64,000 nt of DNA from Streptomyces sp. NBC_00271 (GCF_036178845.1 NZ_CP108070.1:434001-498000), one strand, 5' to 3'. Shown: positions 25,969 through 37,749, numbered from the stretch's first letter. Made by a program: numbers and translations. The notes: a model not told the origin generated them from the sequence alone.

Positions 25969-26700
25969 ATGCAATTCACTTCTGAACAGCGTCTCGACGA
26001 CGGCTTCCTCGAACGCGAATTCACCCTCGGCGAGATCCCCGGCATCCTGTGGACGCCCGGATCCGCATCCGCACCGGCGCCGCTGATCTTGCTCGGCCAC
26101 CCCGGCGGACTGCACAAGATGTACCCCCGGCTGGCGGCCCGGGCCCGGCACTCCGCGGCGGAGGGCTTCGCCGCGGCCACCATCGAGCTCCCCGGAAGTG
26201 GTGACCGGCCCCGTTCCGCCGCTGCCGAGCAGGCCCGTGCCGACCTGCGCCGGGCGCTGGAGGCCGGCGAGCCGGTCGACGACGAGATCGTGGATCGGCT
26301 CGTCCTCCCGCTGGTCGAAAAGGCGGTCCCGGAATGGCAGACCACCCTGGACGTTCTCCTTTCGCTGCCCGAGATCGGCGGCCCGGTCGGGTACTCGGGG
26401 GGAGTGATCGCCATCGGGACCCGGCTGGCGGTAGTCGAACCGCGCATCTCGGCCGCCGTTCTGTTCGCCGGGAGTTTCGTCCCTCGCGCCATCCTCAAGG
26501 AGGCCCGCCAGGTCACCATTCCGCTGCACGTCCTGCTGCAGTGGGACGACGAAGGGAACGACCGGCAGCAGGCCCTGGACCTGTTCGACGCCTTCGGCTC
26601 CAAGGAGAAGACGCTGCACGCCAATCTGGGCGGGCACACCGGCGTCCCGCAGTTCGCGGGGGACGCCGCGGCCCAGTTCTTCACCCGGCATCTGAGCTAG
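25969..26700 (+). CDS. alpha/beta hydrolase
   Basis: A 243-residue hydrolase resembling dienelactone-hydrolase-type esterases. The oxyanion-hole region is LILLGHPGGLHKMYPRLA, the nucleophile elbow GYSGG (Ser near residue 142) is preceded by GGPV, and the catalytic Asp and His are likely in LLQWDDEGNDR and GGHTG. ATG at 25969 follows GAAAGGCACGACC. It stands alone in its orientation, facing a small hypothetical gene. The substrate is unknown. Confidence 0.88.
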   Translation: MQFTSEQRLDDGFLEREFTLGEIPGILWTPGSASAPAPLILLGHPGGLHKMYPRLAARARHSAAEGFAAATIELPGSGDRPRSAAAEQARADLRRALEAGEPVDDEIVDRLVLPLVEKAVPEWQTTLDVLLSLPEIGGPVGYSGGVIAIGTRLAVVEPRISAAVLFAGSFVPRAILKEARQVTIPLHVLLQWDDEGNDRQQALDLFDAFGSKEKTLHANLGGHTGVPQFAGDAAAQFFTRHLS

Positions 26701-26719
26701 CAGCCGACCACCCCCGCCG

Positions 26720-27025
26720 TCAGGCCAGCAGCAGACGGTAGGTGGTGCCGGCCAGGATGCCGCTCATCGAGGACACGTCCCGGTCCTCCTCGATGGCGGT
26801 GGCCGGCAGATACACGATCGCCCCGATCGCGACGGTACCGCCCATCGGCGGTACCGGCCGGTCGGGGCGGCGCTCGGCCACCAGCGCCTCCATCAGCTGG
26901 GCCCACGCCGTGAGGCACTCGCCCGTAACCTTGCGGATCGCCGGGCAGGCGACCGACTCGACCACCAGCGCCAGGGCCGGGCCGGGGATGGAACACCTCG
27001 GCAGGTCGATCGTCGGCTCTGTCAT
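26720..27025 (-). CDS. hypothetical protein
   Basis: A 101-residue protein beginning MTEPTIDLPRCSIPGPALAL, with mixed hydrophobic stretches (GTVAIGAIVYLPATAIEE) but no clear membrane helix or motif. ATG at 27025 chosen because the upstream codons look random. Convergent with the hydrolase, 19 bp apart. I do not recognise it. Confidence 0.5.
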   Translation of the reverse strand: MTEPTIDLPRCSIPGPALALVVESVACPAIRKVTGECLTAWAQLMEALVAERRPDRPVPPMGGTVAIGAIVYLPATAIEEDRDVSSMSGILAGTTYRLLLA

Positions 27026-27532
27026 TGAGCGAGCACGCTGTCGGCCGACCACACCCCATCACGATCCGTCCGGCCGCGTCGTATGCCGGCCGTCTGCGAA
27101 CCACGCGCAACCTGGAGCACCACGCCAAATTCCACACCAAACGCCGGTCACAGGCCGTAGCGACTGCTACGCAGGGCTACTTGAGGTCTCATCGCAGCTT
27201 CCCTGGTGGAAGGCCGAGGAGAAGGAGGCGTGCCCCGAAGCCGTCGCCCAGGCGCACGCCGACTTCGCCGACCTCCGGAACGCGGACGACATCCCGCGCC
27301 CTCGCCGAGTCCGCGTCCGCCGCCCGGACGGCGCGCTCACGGCCGAAGAAGCAGACCTCCGCCAACGGCTTCAGACCCAGCCCCACCCGAACGCGGAGAC
27401 CTCCACCCGCGAACCATGATCGTTCTCACCGATAACCGCTGTACCGATGTTCCCCAAGGCCGCGTTCTCTCTCTGGTCGCCTGCTGGGATGATCGCCTCG
27501 TACTTCAAGTTGGGGGGAGCTAGGGGCCTGTC
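27026..27532. other. region with a possible decayed frame
   Basis: A plus-strand frame ending at 27419 (LPWWKAEEKEACPEAVAQAH then PRRVRVRRPDGALTAEEADL) has protein-like composition but no start. Otherwise nothing is recognised. The SUKH-3 gene's ribosome site GGGGGGAGC lies at its end. Confidence 0.3.
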
Positions 27533-28000
27533 ATGAGCGAATGGTCGCCACAGGTGCTTGAGGTCCTGGAGGCATCGGGATGGGCGGCGGGTAGGCAGGT
27601 CGACACGGTCGGCTGGCGGTCCAGGTTCGAAGCGGTCGGCATCGTCATGCACGATGCTGCGGAGGCGTTTCTCCAGGAGTTCGGGGGGCTGACCGTGAGC
27701 ATCGGTGGCCCGGGAATCAACCGCGCCCGGGAACCATTCGAACTGAACCCGGAGTTGGTATGGGGAGAGGATGACCGGTTCTCCGAGTGGAGCGACTCCT
27801 TGGGGAGGCGTCTCTTCCCGCTCGGCGAGCTCGGTCACGGCCGATTCTTTCTGGGTATCGATGAGGACAGAGAGATCTACCTTGTCGAGACCTGGGTCGC
27901 CACCTTCGGACCAATGCCGCACGCCCTCGAGAATCTGATTCTCGGCGTGATGCCCCGCAGGATCGATGACGAACACAGGCAGTCGGATCAGGCCCGCTGA
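27533..28000 (+). CDS. SUKH-3 family immunity protein
   Basis: A 155-residue SUKH-fold protein. AAEAFLQEFGGLTVSIGGPG near residue 42 matches the SUKH-3 core strand-helix unit, followed by LGRRLFPLGELGHGRFFLGI and DEDREIYLVETWVATFG with the conserved acidic turn. SUKH proteins neutralise polymorphic or contact-dependent toxins, usually nucleases or deaminases encoded just upstream. No toxin gene is present within several kilobases, so this is an orphan. It ends six bases before an ISL3 wreck. Confidence 0.8.
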   Translation: MSEWSPQVLEVLEASGWAAGRQVDTVGWRSRFEAVGIVMHDAAEAFLQEFGGLTVSIGGPGINRAREPFELNPELVWGEDDRFSEWSDSLGRRLFPLGELGHGRFFLGIDEDREIYLVETWVATFGPMPHALENLILGVMPRRIDDEHRQSDQAR

Positions 28001-28005
28001 CAAGG

Positions 28006-30554
<2,549 letters not shown>

Positions 30555-30869
30555 CACCCCCGCCCCTCCGGTGCTGCGCCCAGCCCGCCGGCCCACGACT
30601 CCGCGTGCGGACCGGGAGCCCGTAGCCCGGCCCGCAGGGCGCAGGCCGCACACCACCGGCGTTCGCCGGTGGACGGCGGCACCCGAGACGGAGAAGCAAG
30701 ATGACGCTGATGGCCACGGAGAAGGCGCTCCTGACCTGGACCGAGGATCTTCTCCACGATCGCTCACGGTCCGGTAGGTAGTCCGGATGGCGGTCATGCG
30801 CTCGTACGGTGCCGTTGAGGCACGTCCGGTGCGTCCCTTTTCGTTTCATCTTCGAGAAGGGACACAGCT
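30555..30869. other. intergenic region
   Basis: Holds one strong hairpin (30653-30672) and the leader of the next monooxygenase gene; no gene recognised. Confidence 0.5.
30653..30672. terminator. hairpin after the Old Yellow Enzyme remnant
   Basis: CCACCGGCG and CGCCGGTGG separated by TT. No U-tract follows, as is common for terminators in this group of bacteria. Confidence 0.5.
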
Positions 30870-32084
30870 GTGTCGGATCTGCATGTCATCATCGCCGGAG
30901 GCGGGCTGGGCGGCCTGGCCCTCGCGCAGGGGCTTCGCCGGGCGGGGATCAGCGCCGCGGTGTACGAGAAGGACTCCACTGCGGCCTTCCGCAACCAGGG
31001 CTACCGCATCGGCATCAACTCCGACGGCATCACCGCGCTCAGGGCGGTGCTGACGCCGCAGGCGTACGAGGTGTTCACGGCTACCGCCGCCACCCCCGGG
31101 TCGCGCATGGACGCCTTCGACCACCAGCTGAACCTGCTGCACGCCCAGGAACTCCCGCCCGTCCCGGACCTGCCCGGCGGCGGGCACCTGGCGGTCAACC
31201 GCATGACGCTGCGGCAGATTCTGTTGTCCGGCCTGGACAAGGCGGTGCGCTACGGTGCCCGGCTGACCCACTACGACACCGACCGGTCGGGCTCGGTGAC
31301 CGCGCACTTCGCGGACGGCACCAGTGCCACGGGCGATGTCCTGATCGGCGCCGACGGGGTCAACTCGGCCACCCGCAGGCAGTACCTGCCCCAGGCCCAG
31401 GTCGTCGACGCCGGACTGCGGCTGCTCTACGGCAAGGTCCCGTTCGCCGGTGACCAGGCCCGAGCCCTGGTCCCGCCCGAACTGCTCGGACTCTGGACCA
31501 CCGTCATCGGCCCGGTCAAGCGCTTCGTGGGACTCGCCCCCGTGCAGTACCGCGAGCCCATGCACCGGGCGACAGCCCGGCTGGCTTCCGACATCGAGCT
31601 CAGCGACGACAGCGACTACCTGGCGTGCGTCTTCGGCACCCGACGTGAGCAGATTCCCTGCACGGACGAGGAGTTGTTCGCGACGAACGGCGCGGAACTG
31701 AAAGCGCTCACGCTCTCCCTCGTGGAGGGATGGCACCCTGGACTGGTCGAGATCGTGTCCCGCCAGGACCCCGCCTCGATCTTCCCGGTCTCGGTGCGCA
31801 CCAGCGTGCCCGTCGCGACGTGGGAGACCACCGCGGTCACCCTGTTGGGCGATGCCATCCACGTCATGAGCCCTGCCATCGGCGTTGGCGCGAACACCGC
31901 ACTGCGTGACGCGCGGGTACTGACCGCTCGACTCGTTCAGGCCTCCGGTGGTCGGCCGTTGGCCGATGCCCTGCACGCGTACGAAGAAGAGATGATCGGC
32001 TACTGCTTCGACGCCGTGCGCGCATCGGCCGCCCGCGGACACAACCTGGTGGGACAGGACCCGCTGCCCTCCACAGAGGTGTAG
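30870..32084 (+). CDS. FAD-dependent monooxygenase
   Basis: A 404-residue class A flavoprotein. IIAGGGLGGLALAQGLRRAG is the N-terminal FAD dinucleotide motif, LIGADGVNSATRR the DG motif and TLLGDAIHVMSPAIGVGANT the GD motif. It resembles TetX-like and salicylate-hydroxylase-like enzymes in length and motif spacing. GTG at 30870 follows GAGAAGGG. It lies on the same strand after the dead ene-reductase but 300 bp away, so it is probably a separate unit. Substrate unknown; antibiotic or aromatic hydroxylation is plausible. Confidence 0.9.
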   Translation: MSDLHVIIAGGGLGGLALAQGLRRAGISAAVYEKDSTAAFRNQGYRIGINSDGITALRAVLTPQAYEVFTATAATPGSRMDAFDHQLNLLHAQELPPVPDLPGGGHLAVNRMTLRQILLSGLDKAVRYGARLTHYDTDRSGSVTAHFADGTSATGDVLIGADGVNSATRRQYLPQAQVVDAGLRLLYGKVPFAGDQARALVPPELLGLWTTVIGPVKRFVGLAPVQYREPMHRATARLASDIELSDDSDYLACVFGTRREQIPCTDEELFATNGAELKALTLSLVEGWHPGLVEIVSRQDPASIFPVSVRTSVPVATWETTAVTLLGDAIHVMSPAIGVGANTALRDARVLTARLVQASGGRPLADALHAYEEEMIGYCFDAVRASAARGHNLVGQDPLPSTEV

Positions 32085-32363
32085 GCGTCTGAGTCTGGCG
32101 ACCGCCCGCACACCGAACCGTGCGAACCGGTGGCGGGTCCACACCCAGGATCTGGCGATCGCCGGACCCGGAAATGTCGATGAGAAGTAGCACCGCCCGA
32201 AGTGTGGACGGGGCCTTCCCCGGTGCCGTAATGGTGGCCGGTCCTCGGACCGTGCCAAGGGATGCCGGTAGCTTCCAGCGAAAAACAACGCTAAGCGGTT
32301 GATCTTGGGGGCAACGCGTCAGGGGGAAACGGCGCTTGAGGATCAGCGGCCGGAAATCTGGCG

Positions 32364-32444
32364 TCACGCCGGTGTTCGTAGGTCGATGTCCTGCCCGTTG
32401 TAGGCCGTGTAGACCCTCGACAGAAGTTCTTCCTCGGCGCTCAC
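32364..32444 (-). pseudogene. SnoaL-like protein, N-terminal stub
   Basis: GTG at 32444 starts SAEEELLSRVYTAYNGQDID, the typical first helix of SnoaL/NTF2-fold proteins, and stops after six more codons. It follows the hydrolase gene on the same strand by 50 bp, so it was probably the second gene of that operon before truncation. Confidence 0.5.
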
Positions 32445-32494
32445 GACGGCCTCCCGGTCCTCGGATCGCCGGCCCGGCTCGTCCGTGGCTGCCG

Positions 32495-33190
32495 TCACAG
32501 GCTCAGCAGCAGGTCCCGGACCGCGGCAGGCTGGGACAGGAACGGGTGGTGGCCGGCCTCGAGTTCGACGACGCTGCCGGCCCGGCGGGCGAACTCGCGC
32601 TGTAGGCGCGGCGGGGTGCCGCGGTCCTGAGTGCAGACGAGATACGTCGAGGGCACCTGATGCCATGCGGCCGCCCCGACCATCTGCCCCGTCACCTGCA
32701 CGCTCTGCCGGGCGAGGTGATCCGCCGCCTGCGCCTGGACCTCAGGGTCGCAGTCCTGCAGGAACGTGTCCACGAGCAGCTCGCGGCGGACCCCGAACGT
32801 GCCGGCGTCAGGGTCAACGTCGAGGAACGGGGCAGGGCTCCCGTCCCCGAACTCCGACAGGCTCTGCCCGACCTCGGGCAGGTAGCTGGAGACCAGCAGC
32901 AGGTGGCGCACCGACCCGATTCCCACAGCGGCTTCCGCGGTGACGATGCCGCCGTAGCTGTGGGCGACCACGACGGTCGGCTCGTCGCCGGTCCGCAGCA
33001 CCTGCCGCACCGCGGCAACGTCCTCGGACAGCCCCGGACCGCCGACGCCGCCGGGCAGGCCGGCCTCGCCGCAGCTCGGCAGCGCCGGGGCCACGCTCGG
33101 CACCCCTCGCTCCTGCAGCAGCTCGGCGGTGCGGTGCCACCACCACGACCCGTCCCGCACGCACGCCCCATGCACGAACACGACCCTCAT
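32495..33190 (-). CDS. alpha/beta hydrolase
   Basis: A 231-residue hydrolase of the salicylate-esterase/RsbQ-like group. VVFVHGACVRDGSWWWH is the HG oxyanion motif, VVAHSYGGIVTAEAA the nucleophile elbow (Ser near residue 83) and LEAGHHPFLSQPAAV the catalytic His. ATG at 33190 follows GGAGGAAGC. It is divergent from a TetR gene 76 bp away, which should be its regulator, and is followed by a SnoaL stub. Confidence 0.9.
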   Translation of the reverse strand: MRVVFVHGACVRDGSWWWHRTAELLQERGVPSVAPALPSCGEAGLPGGVGGPGLSEDVAAVRQVLRTGDEPTVVVAHSYGGIVTAEAAVGIGSVRHLLLVSSYLPEVGQSLSEFGDGSPAPFLDVDPDAGTFGVRRELLVDTFLQDCDPEVQAQAADHLARQSVQVTGQMVGAAAWHQVPSTYLVCTQDRGTPPRLQREFARRAGSVVELEAGHHPFLSQPAAVRDLLLSL

Positions 33191-33234
33191 CGCTTCCTCC
33201 ACGTCTGCCGTGACCGCCTTTCGACCAACGGTAG

Positions 33235-33252
33235 ACGTAGCCCCCGTTACGT
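33235..33252. promoter_or_regulatory. operator-like inverted repeat ACGTA-N8-TACGT
   Basis: Lies between the divergent hydrolase and TetR genes, 14 bp upstream of the TetR GTG. Candidate TetR site. Confidence 0.45.
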
Positions 33253-33266
33253 GAAAAAGTCGCGCC

Positions 33267-33848
33267 GTGGGCAGACGACCGCAACCGCACATCAAGGAGA
33301 GGCTGCTCGATGCCTGCGCTGATCACGCCCTCGCGCACGGCCTCCCCGACCGGCTCGAGCCGCTGGCCACCGCCACCGGCACTTCAGCCCGCATGCTGAT
33401 CTATCACTTCGGCACCCGCGACGCCCTGCTGCGGGCCGTCCTCGGGCGGGCGCGGCAACGCCAACTCGACACATTCGGCGACCTCCTGCGGGTGCGACCC
33501 GACGAGCCCTACACGGCCACCCTGGATCGCGCCTGGACCTCCATCACCGGCCCGGACGGGCGGCCGTACCTGCGGATGTTCGGTCAGCTGCGCGAGAGCG
33601 CGGAGCAGCAGTTGTGGCCCAACTTCCGGCGCACCGCGACGACCGACTGGCTCGGGCCGCTCGAAGACGGCCTGCGCAGCATCGGACGGCCGGATCTCGC
33701 TACGCTCGTTCTCGCTGTCATCCGTGGTCTCCTCATGGACCTCGACGCCACCGGCGACACCACCCGCACCGACCGGGCCTTCCGCGACTTCCTCGGCGCG
33801 GTCGAGCACCTTCCAGCGACTACCGCTCAACCACTTACCGCTCCCTGA
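33267..33848 (+). CDS. TetR-family regulator
   Basis: A 193-residue regulator. The helix-turn-helix region is LEPLATATGTSARMLIYHFG followed by TRDALLRAVL; the C-terminal domain is helical (LVLAVIRGLLMDLDATGD) as in the TetR_C group that controls redox or hydrolase genes. GTG start at 33267. Its 3' end overlaps the convergent LLM oxidoreductase by 22 bp. It probably represses the divergent hydrolase. Confidence 0.88.
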   Translation: MGRRPQPHIKERLLDACADHALAHGLPDRLEPLATATGTSARMLIYHFGTRDALLRAVLGRARQRQLDTFGDLLRVRPDEPYTATLDRAWTSITGPDGRPYLRMFGQLRESAEQQLWPNFRRTATTDWLGPLEDGLRSIGRPDLATLVLAVIRGLLMDLDATGDTTRTDRAFRDFLGAVEHLPATTAQPLTAP

Positions 33849-34720
33849 AGCGTTGTCTCCGGGCGAATCCAGGTTTGGGCGATCTCCGCGACCCAGGTGG
33901 CCGCCGCCTCGGGAGCGGGTGGGGGTGCGCCGACGACGACGAGTTCGGTGACGCCTGCCGCAGCGAGTGCGGGGAGGTGCTCCGGGGTGCCCTCGCTCAG
34001 CGCGACGGCGACTGTGAGCTCGGCAAAAGCGCGACCGTGGCGGGCGCACTCGTCGGCGAGAACGGCGATGCGTGCCGGGACGTCGGCCGCCGGGACGTTG
34101 AAGCCGTACCAGCCATCGGCGAGCGTGGCCGCGCGGCGCAAGGCGGCGTCGCTGTTGCCTCCGACCACGACCGGGAGCTGGCCGCCGCTCAGCGGTTTCG
34201 GGTTGACCCGGATCGCGTCGAATCGGGTGAACTCCCCTGCGAAGGAGGCCGGGTCCTCGGCCCAGAGGGTGCGCATCGCGGCGAGGTACTCTTCGGTGCG
34301 CTGCCCGCGCCTGGCGAAGGGGACCCCGAGCGCTGCGAATTCCTCGGCCGACCAGCCGACTCCGACCCCGAGGCTGAACCGCCCGGCGGAGAGCACGTCG
34401 AGTGTGGCTGCCTGTTTGGCGACCACGATCGGATTGTGCTCAGGCAACAGGAGTACGCCGGTGGCGAGTTCGATTCGGCTGGTGACCGCCGCCGCGAAGG
34501 TCAGGGCAAGCAGCGGGTCCAGCCAGTCCGCGTCCGCGGGCACGGCGATCCGGCCGTCCACGGAGTAGGGGTAACGGGAGGCGGACGCATCCACGAGCAC
34601 CACGTGCTCGCCGCACCAGAGCCTCGCGAAGCCGTGCGTCTCCGCGGCTGTGGCCACCGCACGGATCACCTCGGGACGGGCACCGTCACCGACACCGAGC
34701 GCGTGCAACCCCACTCGCAT
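33827..34720 (-). CDS. LLM-class F420-dependent oxidoreductase
   Basis: A 297-residue luciferase-like TIM-barrel protein. LWCGEHVVLVDASASRYPYS, ELATGVLLLPEHNPIVVAKQ and GRFSLGVGVGWSAEEFAALG are the signature segments of the F420-dependent branch, which transfers hydride between F420 and varied substrates. ATG at 34720. Convergent overlap with the TetR gene suggests a single inherited module of TetR, hydrolase and oxidoreductase. Confidence 0.92.
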   Translation of the reverse strand: MRVGLHALGVGDGARPEVIRAVATAAETHGFARLWCGEHVVLVDASASRYPYSVDGRIAVPADADWLDPLLALTFAAAVTSRIELATGVLLLPEHNPIVVAKQAATLDVLSAGRFSLGVGVGWSAEEFAALGVPFARRGQRTEEYLAAMRTLWAEDPASFAGEFTRFDAIRVNPKPLSGGQLPVVVGGNSDAALRRAATLADGWYGFNVPAADVPARIAVLADECARHGRAFAELTVAVALSEGTPEHLPALAAAGVTELVVVGAPPPAPEAAATWVAEIAQTWIRPETTLQGAVSG

Positions 34721-35105
34721 TCTCCACCTCCGGGCGTCACCTTAGGCGCGAAGCGCGGACGCGCTCGGGTGACGTGGCGCGCCGCGCGCGGAGGTGGCGG
34801 GGCCGGTCGTCCGGACGAGTGAGACCACCACCCCCGCCATTGACATGCCTGCGTCCACGACCGCTGATCTGTTCGCTATGCACGTCAACACAGCTGTCCG
34901 CATGGTCTTGCATGCCAAGAGGGACTGAATCGACTACGTGGCGGCCAGAGCAAAGAACCAAGGTGTCGAGGATTGGCGCGTGCCAGGTAGTTGACACATG
35001 CTGTGTCACATCTGAGGGACAGGGCCGGCGGGCTCCGGCCCACCCTGCGGTACCAGGAGCGAAGTGCTTGACCCTCACGTGGCGTCATGCCGCATGGTCG
35101 GTGAC
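34721..35105. other. intergenic region upstream of the MerR-methyltransferase gene
   Basis: No gene. Contains the palindrome at 34992-35008 overlapping a TTGACA. Confidence 0.5.
34992..35008. promoter_or_regulatory. palindrome TGACACA-TGC-TGTGTCA
   Basis: A perfect 7-3-7 inverted repeat overlapping a TTGACA (34991-34996) that could be a -35 box. It lies about 100 bp upstream of the MerR fusion gene and may be its own binding site. Confidence 0.5.
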
Positions 35106-36221
35106 ATGGAGGTACACCTGACCGTGGGACGCGTGGCCGAGCTGGCCGGCGTAAGCGTCCGCACACTGCATCACTACGACGAGATCGGCCTCGTGCAGCC
35201 ATCCGCGCGGACCTCGGCCGGATACCGGGCCTACTCGGCGGACGACGTGGAGCGACTGCGGGAGGTGCTCGGCTATCGGCGGCTGGGCTTCGGATTGCGT
35301 GAAATCGCGGATCTCGTAGACGACCCGACCACCGACGCGGTCGCGCACCTCCACAGGCTGCGCGGCCTGCTGCTGGACCAGCGCGACCGCGCTGCTGCCA
35401 TGGTGACGGCCATAGACAGGGAACTGGAGGCACGGGCAATGGGGATCAGGACCACACCAGAGGAACAACTGAAAGTACTCGGCGCGCAGTTGTACGAAGC
35501 CATCGGGTCCGCTTACCCAGCGACGCGGCGCACCGAGCCGCGGATCGCCGCGAGAGTCTGGGATGCGCTCGGGGACGCACGGACGGTACTGAACGTCGGG
35601 GCCGGCACCGGCTCCTACGAACCCCCGGACCGCGACGTGACCGCGGTGGAACCGTCGGCGGTCATGCGGGCGCAGCGTCCCGCGAGCGCGGCGCCGTGCG
35701 TGGCCGCCGCCGCGGAGAGCCTCCCGTTCGAGGATCAGTCCTTCGACGCCGCGATGGCCTTCAGCACCGTTCATCACTGGCAGGACCCGATTGCCGGGCT
35801 GCGCGAAATGCGGCGAGTGGCCCGGCGCGTGGTGGTGTTCACATACGACGCCAGTGACACCGGCTGGCTTCAGAGGTTCTGGCTCACCCGCGACTACCTG
35901 CCGGAATTCGCTGACCTTCTCGTCGGCTGGCCTTCACTGGCAGACCTGACCCGCGCGATCGGGGGGCGCGCGGAGCCGGTGCTCATCCCATGGGACTGCG
36001 CTGACGGCTTCTTCGAGGCCCACTGGCGCCGGCCGGAGGCGTACCTGGACGAACATGTGCGCCGCGCGGTATCGGTATGGACCAGAGTCGGGCCGGAGGC
36101 CGAGCAACGGGCGGTGAACAGCCTTCGCGACGACCTTTCCTCAGGCCGGTGGGCGGAGCGCAACCGCGACCTCGTCGCCCTCGACGCGGCAGAGCTCGGC
36201 CTCCGCCTTCTCGTAGCCTGA
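35106..36221 (+). CDS. MerR regulator fused to a SAM-dependent methyltransferase
   Basis: A 371-residue fusion. Residues 1-110 are a MerR domain close to TipA-type activators: GRVAELAGVSVRTLHHYDEI with GYRAYSADDVERL, then a dimerising coiled coil ending ELEARAMGIRTTPEEQLKVL. In place of the TipA drug-binding domain there is a class I methyltransferase from about residue 120: AYPATRRTEPRIAARVWDAL, motif I LNVGAGTGSYEPP with VEPSAVM, motif post I SLPFEDQSFDAAMAFSTVHH, and LREMRRVARRVVVF. Both halves look complete. I infer either self-regulated modification of a bound compound or a regulator that senses SAM-dependent metabolism. A fusion by recombination is also possible, but the frame is clean. 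ATG at 35106 is the last start before the domain; an upstream ATG at 35094 exists. Confidence 0.87.
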   Translation: MEVHLTVGRVAELAGVSVRTLHHYDEIGLVQPSARTSAGYRAYSADDVERLREVLGYRRLGFGLREIADLVDDPTTDAVAHLHRLRGLLLDQRDRAAAMVTAIDRELEARAMGIRTTPEEQLKVLGAQLYEAIGSAYPATRRTEPRIAARVWDALGDARTVLNVGAGTGSYEPPDRDVTAVEPSAVMRAQRPASAAPCVAAAAESLPFEDQSFDAAMAFSTVHHWQDPIAGLREMRRVARRVVVFTYDASDTGWLQRFWLTRDYLPEFADLLVGWPSLADLTRAIGGRAEPVLIPWDCADGFFEAHWRRPEAYLDEHVRRAVSVWTRVGPEAEQRAVNSLRDDLSSGRWAERNRDLVALDAAELGLRLLVA

Positions 36222-36499
36222 ACCATCGTGCGCGAGAACGCCGCAACGAGCTGACCCGCCAGAATCAGTAAGACGTCGCCGCGGCGAGGCTTGGTCTCAA
36301 AGGCGCGCTCGACCTGGAGGCCCTCGCCGTACAGGTCGAGCACGGACCGGTCGGTCCAGACCAGCAGCTGCATCAGGGCGCCGTCGGAGCGCGCTACGTC
36401 TACCTCAATACGGACACCGCCACCGCGCTGGTCGTCCGGCTCCGCACAGGATCGGCCGGACAGCTCCTGGCTGCTCGGCATTGATGGCCCGGGCGAAGC
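36222..36499. other. gap before ISL3 remnant B
   Basis: A minus-strand frame here (MQLLVWTDRSVLDLYGEGLQ) has some protein character but no recognisable family or start; otherwise nothing. Confidence 0.25.
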
Positions 36500-37400
36500 G
36501 CGGGACGGTGCCGCGACTGAGGTGGAGTTCACGGGCGATGGCTCGCAGGCTGTCGCCGCGTTTGATGCGTTCGATGCGTTCGATGCGTTCGTGGATCTGC
36601 TGGTAGCGCGCACGGGTGCGGGCGATCAGGGGCCGCGGACGTCCCCGTGCACGTCGAGTTCACCCCGGGCGGTGGGGACGGTGTCCGTCGGCAGGCAGCT
36701 GTCGTCCTGGTCGGTCCCGACCGTGAGGGGTTCACGCAGTTCGGCGCGGTGTCGTCCGACGACGCGCTCGACGGCCTCGGCGAGGTTGTGCAGCAGATGC
36801 CAGGCGTCGGCCACTTGCCGGGCCTGTGGTGCACCGGCGCGGGCACCGTCGAGGAAGGAGCCGGCGCGGTCGCCACAGACGATCCGCACCTCGGAGTGTT
36901 CGCGCAGCCAGGCGGCGAAGGTGAGTGCGGTGCGGTCCGCGAGGACGTCCATGGGACGGTGAGTGTTCGTGTCCACAAGGATCGCTGCGTAGGTACGACC
37001 ACGGCGCACGGCGAATTCGCCGACCCCCAGATACGGGACGGTCTCCGGCAGCGGGACGGGCAGTGCGCGAACGGGGTGGAGCAGGGTGTCCTTGCACGTA
37101 GTGACGGCCATGCGTCCGCACAGATTGGCTCCGGCACGTCCGCCCGGAATCAGGGCGGTGTCAGTGAGTTGGGCGACGAGGACATTCGTGCGGCGTGCGT
37201 GTCAACGCGTCGGATCCGGAATCCGCTCGGCGAACGTCCGACGCCCACAACTGCCGTTGCCGCACACGAGACGACGTCCCCGCTGCCCGCAGATCGAGTC
37301 GCACCTGTCGGCCGACGACGGGACGGCCCGCCAGACACCGCTGGTAGGAGCAGTGCACACGCGTGGATCTCCGTCCGTGTCGCGGGGGTAATGCCCGCCA
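36500..37400 (-). pseudogene. ISL3-family transposase B, degraded
   Basis: The zinc-ribbon N-terminus is recognisable in one frame (HCSYQRCLAGRPVVGRQVRL, about 37330-37270) and the DDE core in another: YLGVGEFAVRRGRTYAAILV, AAWLREHSEVRIVCGDRAGS and GAPQARQVADAWHLLHNLAE (about 37050-36770). Several hundred bases between and after are scrambled. A 9-bp tandem repeat lies in its 3' part. Confidence 0.75.
36564..36590. repeat. 9-bp tandem repeat GATGCGTTC x3
   Basis: Three exact copies inside ISL3 remnant B, in the helix-turn-helix linker region of the former transposase. Confidence 0.88.
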
Positions 37401-37749
37401 GCTCCTGATCGTCATGCACCCCCAAGTCAGCGATAAAGGCCGAGAAGTGGGCCAGACCCGTTCTGCAGCCCCAGCATGGTGGTCGGCGGTAGCCCCGTTT
37501 CGCGAAGGTTCTCTGCACTTCGGACGCACTGAAGCGGCCCCGGGGCACGGTGTGAACTGGCCGCTGGGATGCGGTTGTTGTCGCGACCGGGTCTCGGCAT
37601 GATGGATGCCGCACGCCATGAATCGACGCTGCCCATCGCCTCTTCGGGATGGGGCCCAGCCGGCATCCATGTCGCGATATAGCGTTAGTCTTCTACTCGC
37701 GCCGCTGCCTGCGTCGCGTGGAGACGTTCGACAGGACCAGGACGGAAGT
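37401..37749. other. intergenic region upstream of the DUF1707 gene
   Basis: No gene or repeat recognised. The DUF1707 ribosome site GGACGGAAG lies at its end. Confidence 0.4.

Noticed and set aside
30846..32288. Minus-strand 480-codon frame opposite the FAD monooxygenase
   Set aside because: Antisense shadow; the plus strand has clear FAD motifs and a ribosome site.
35064..35105. Earlier start for the MerR fusion at 35064
   Set aside because: The extra codons are not MerR-like and there is no ribosome site; the domain starts right after the ATG at 35106.
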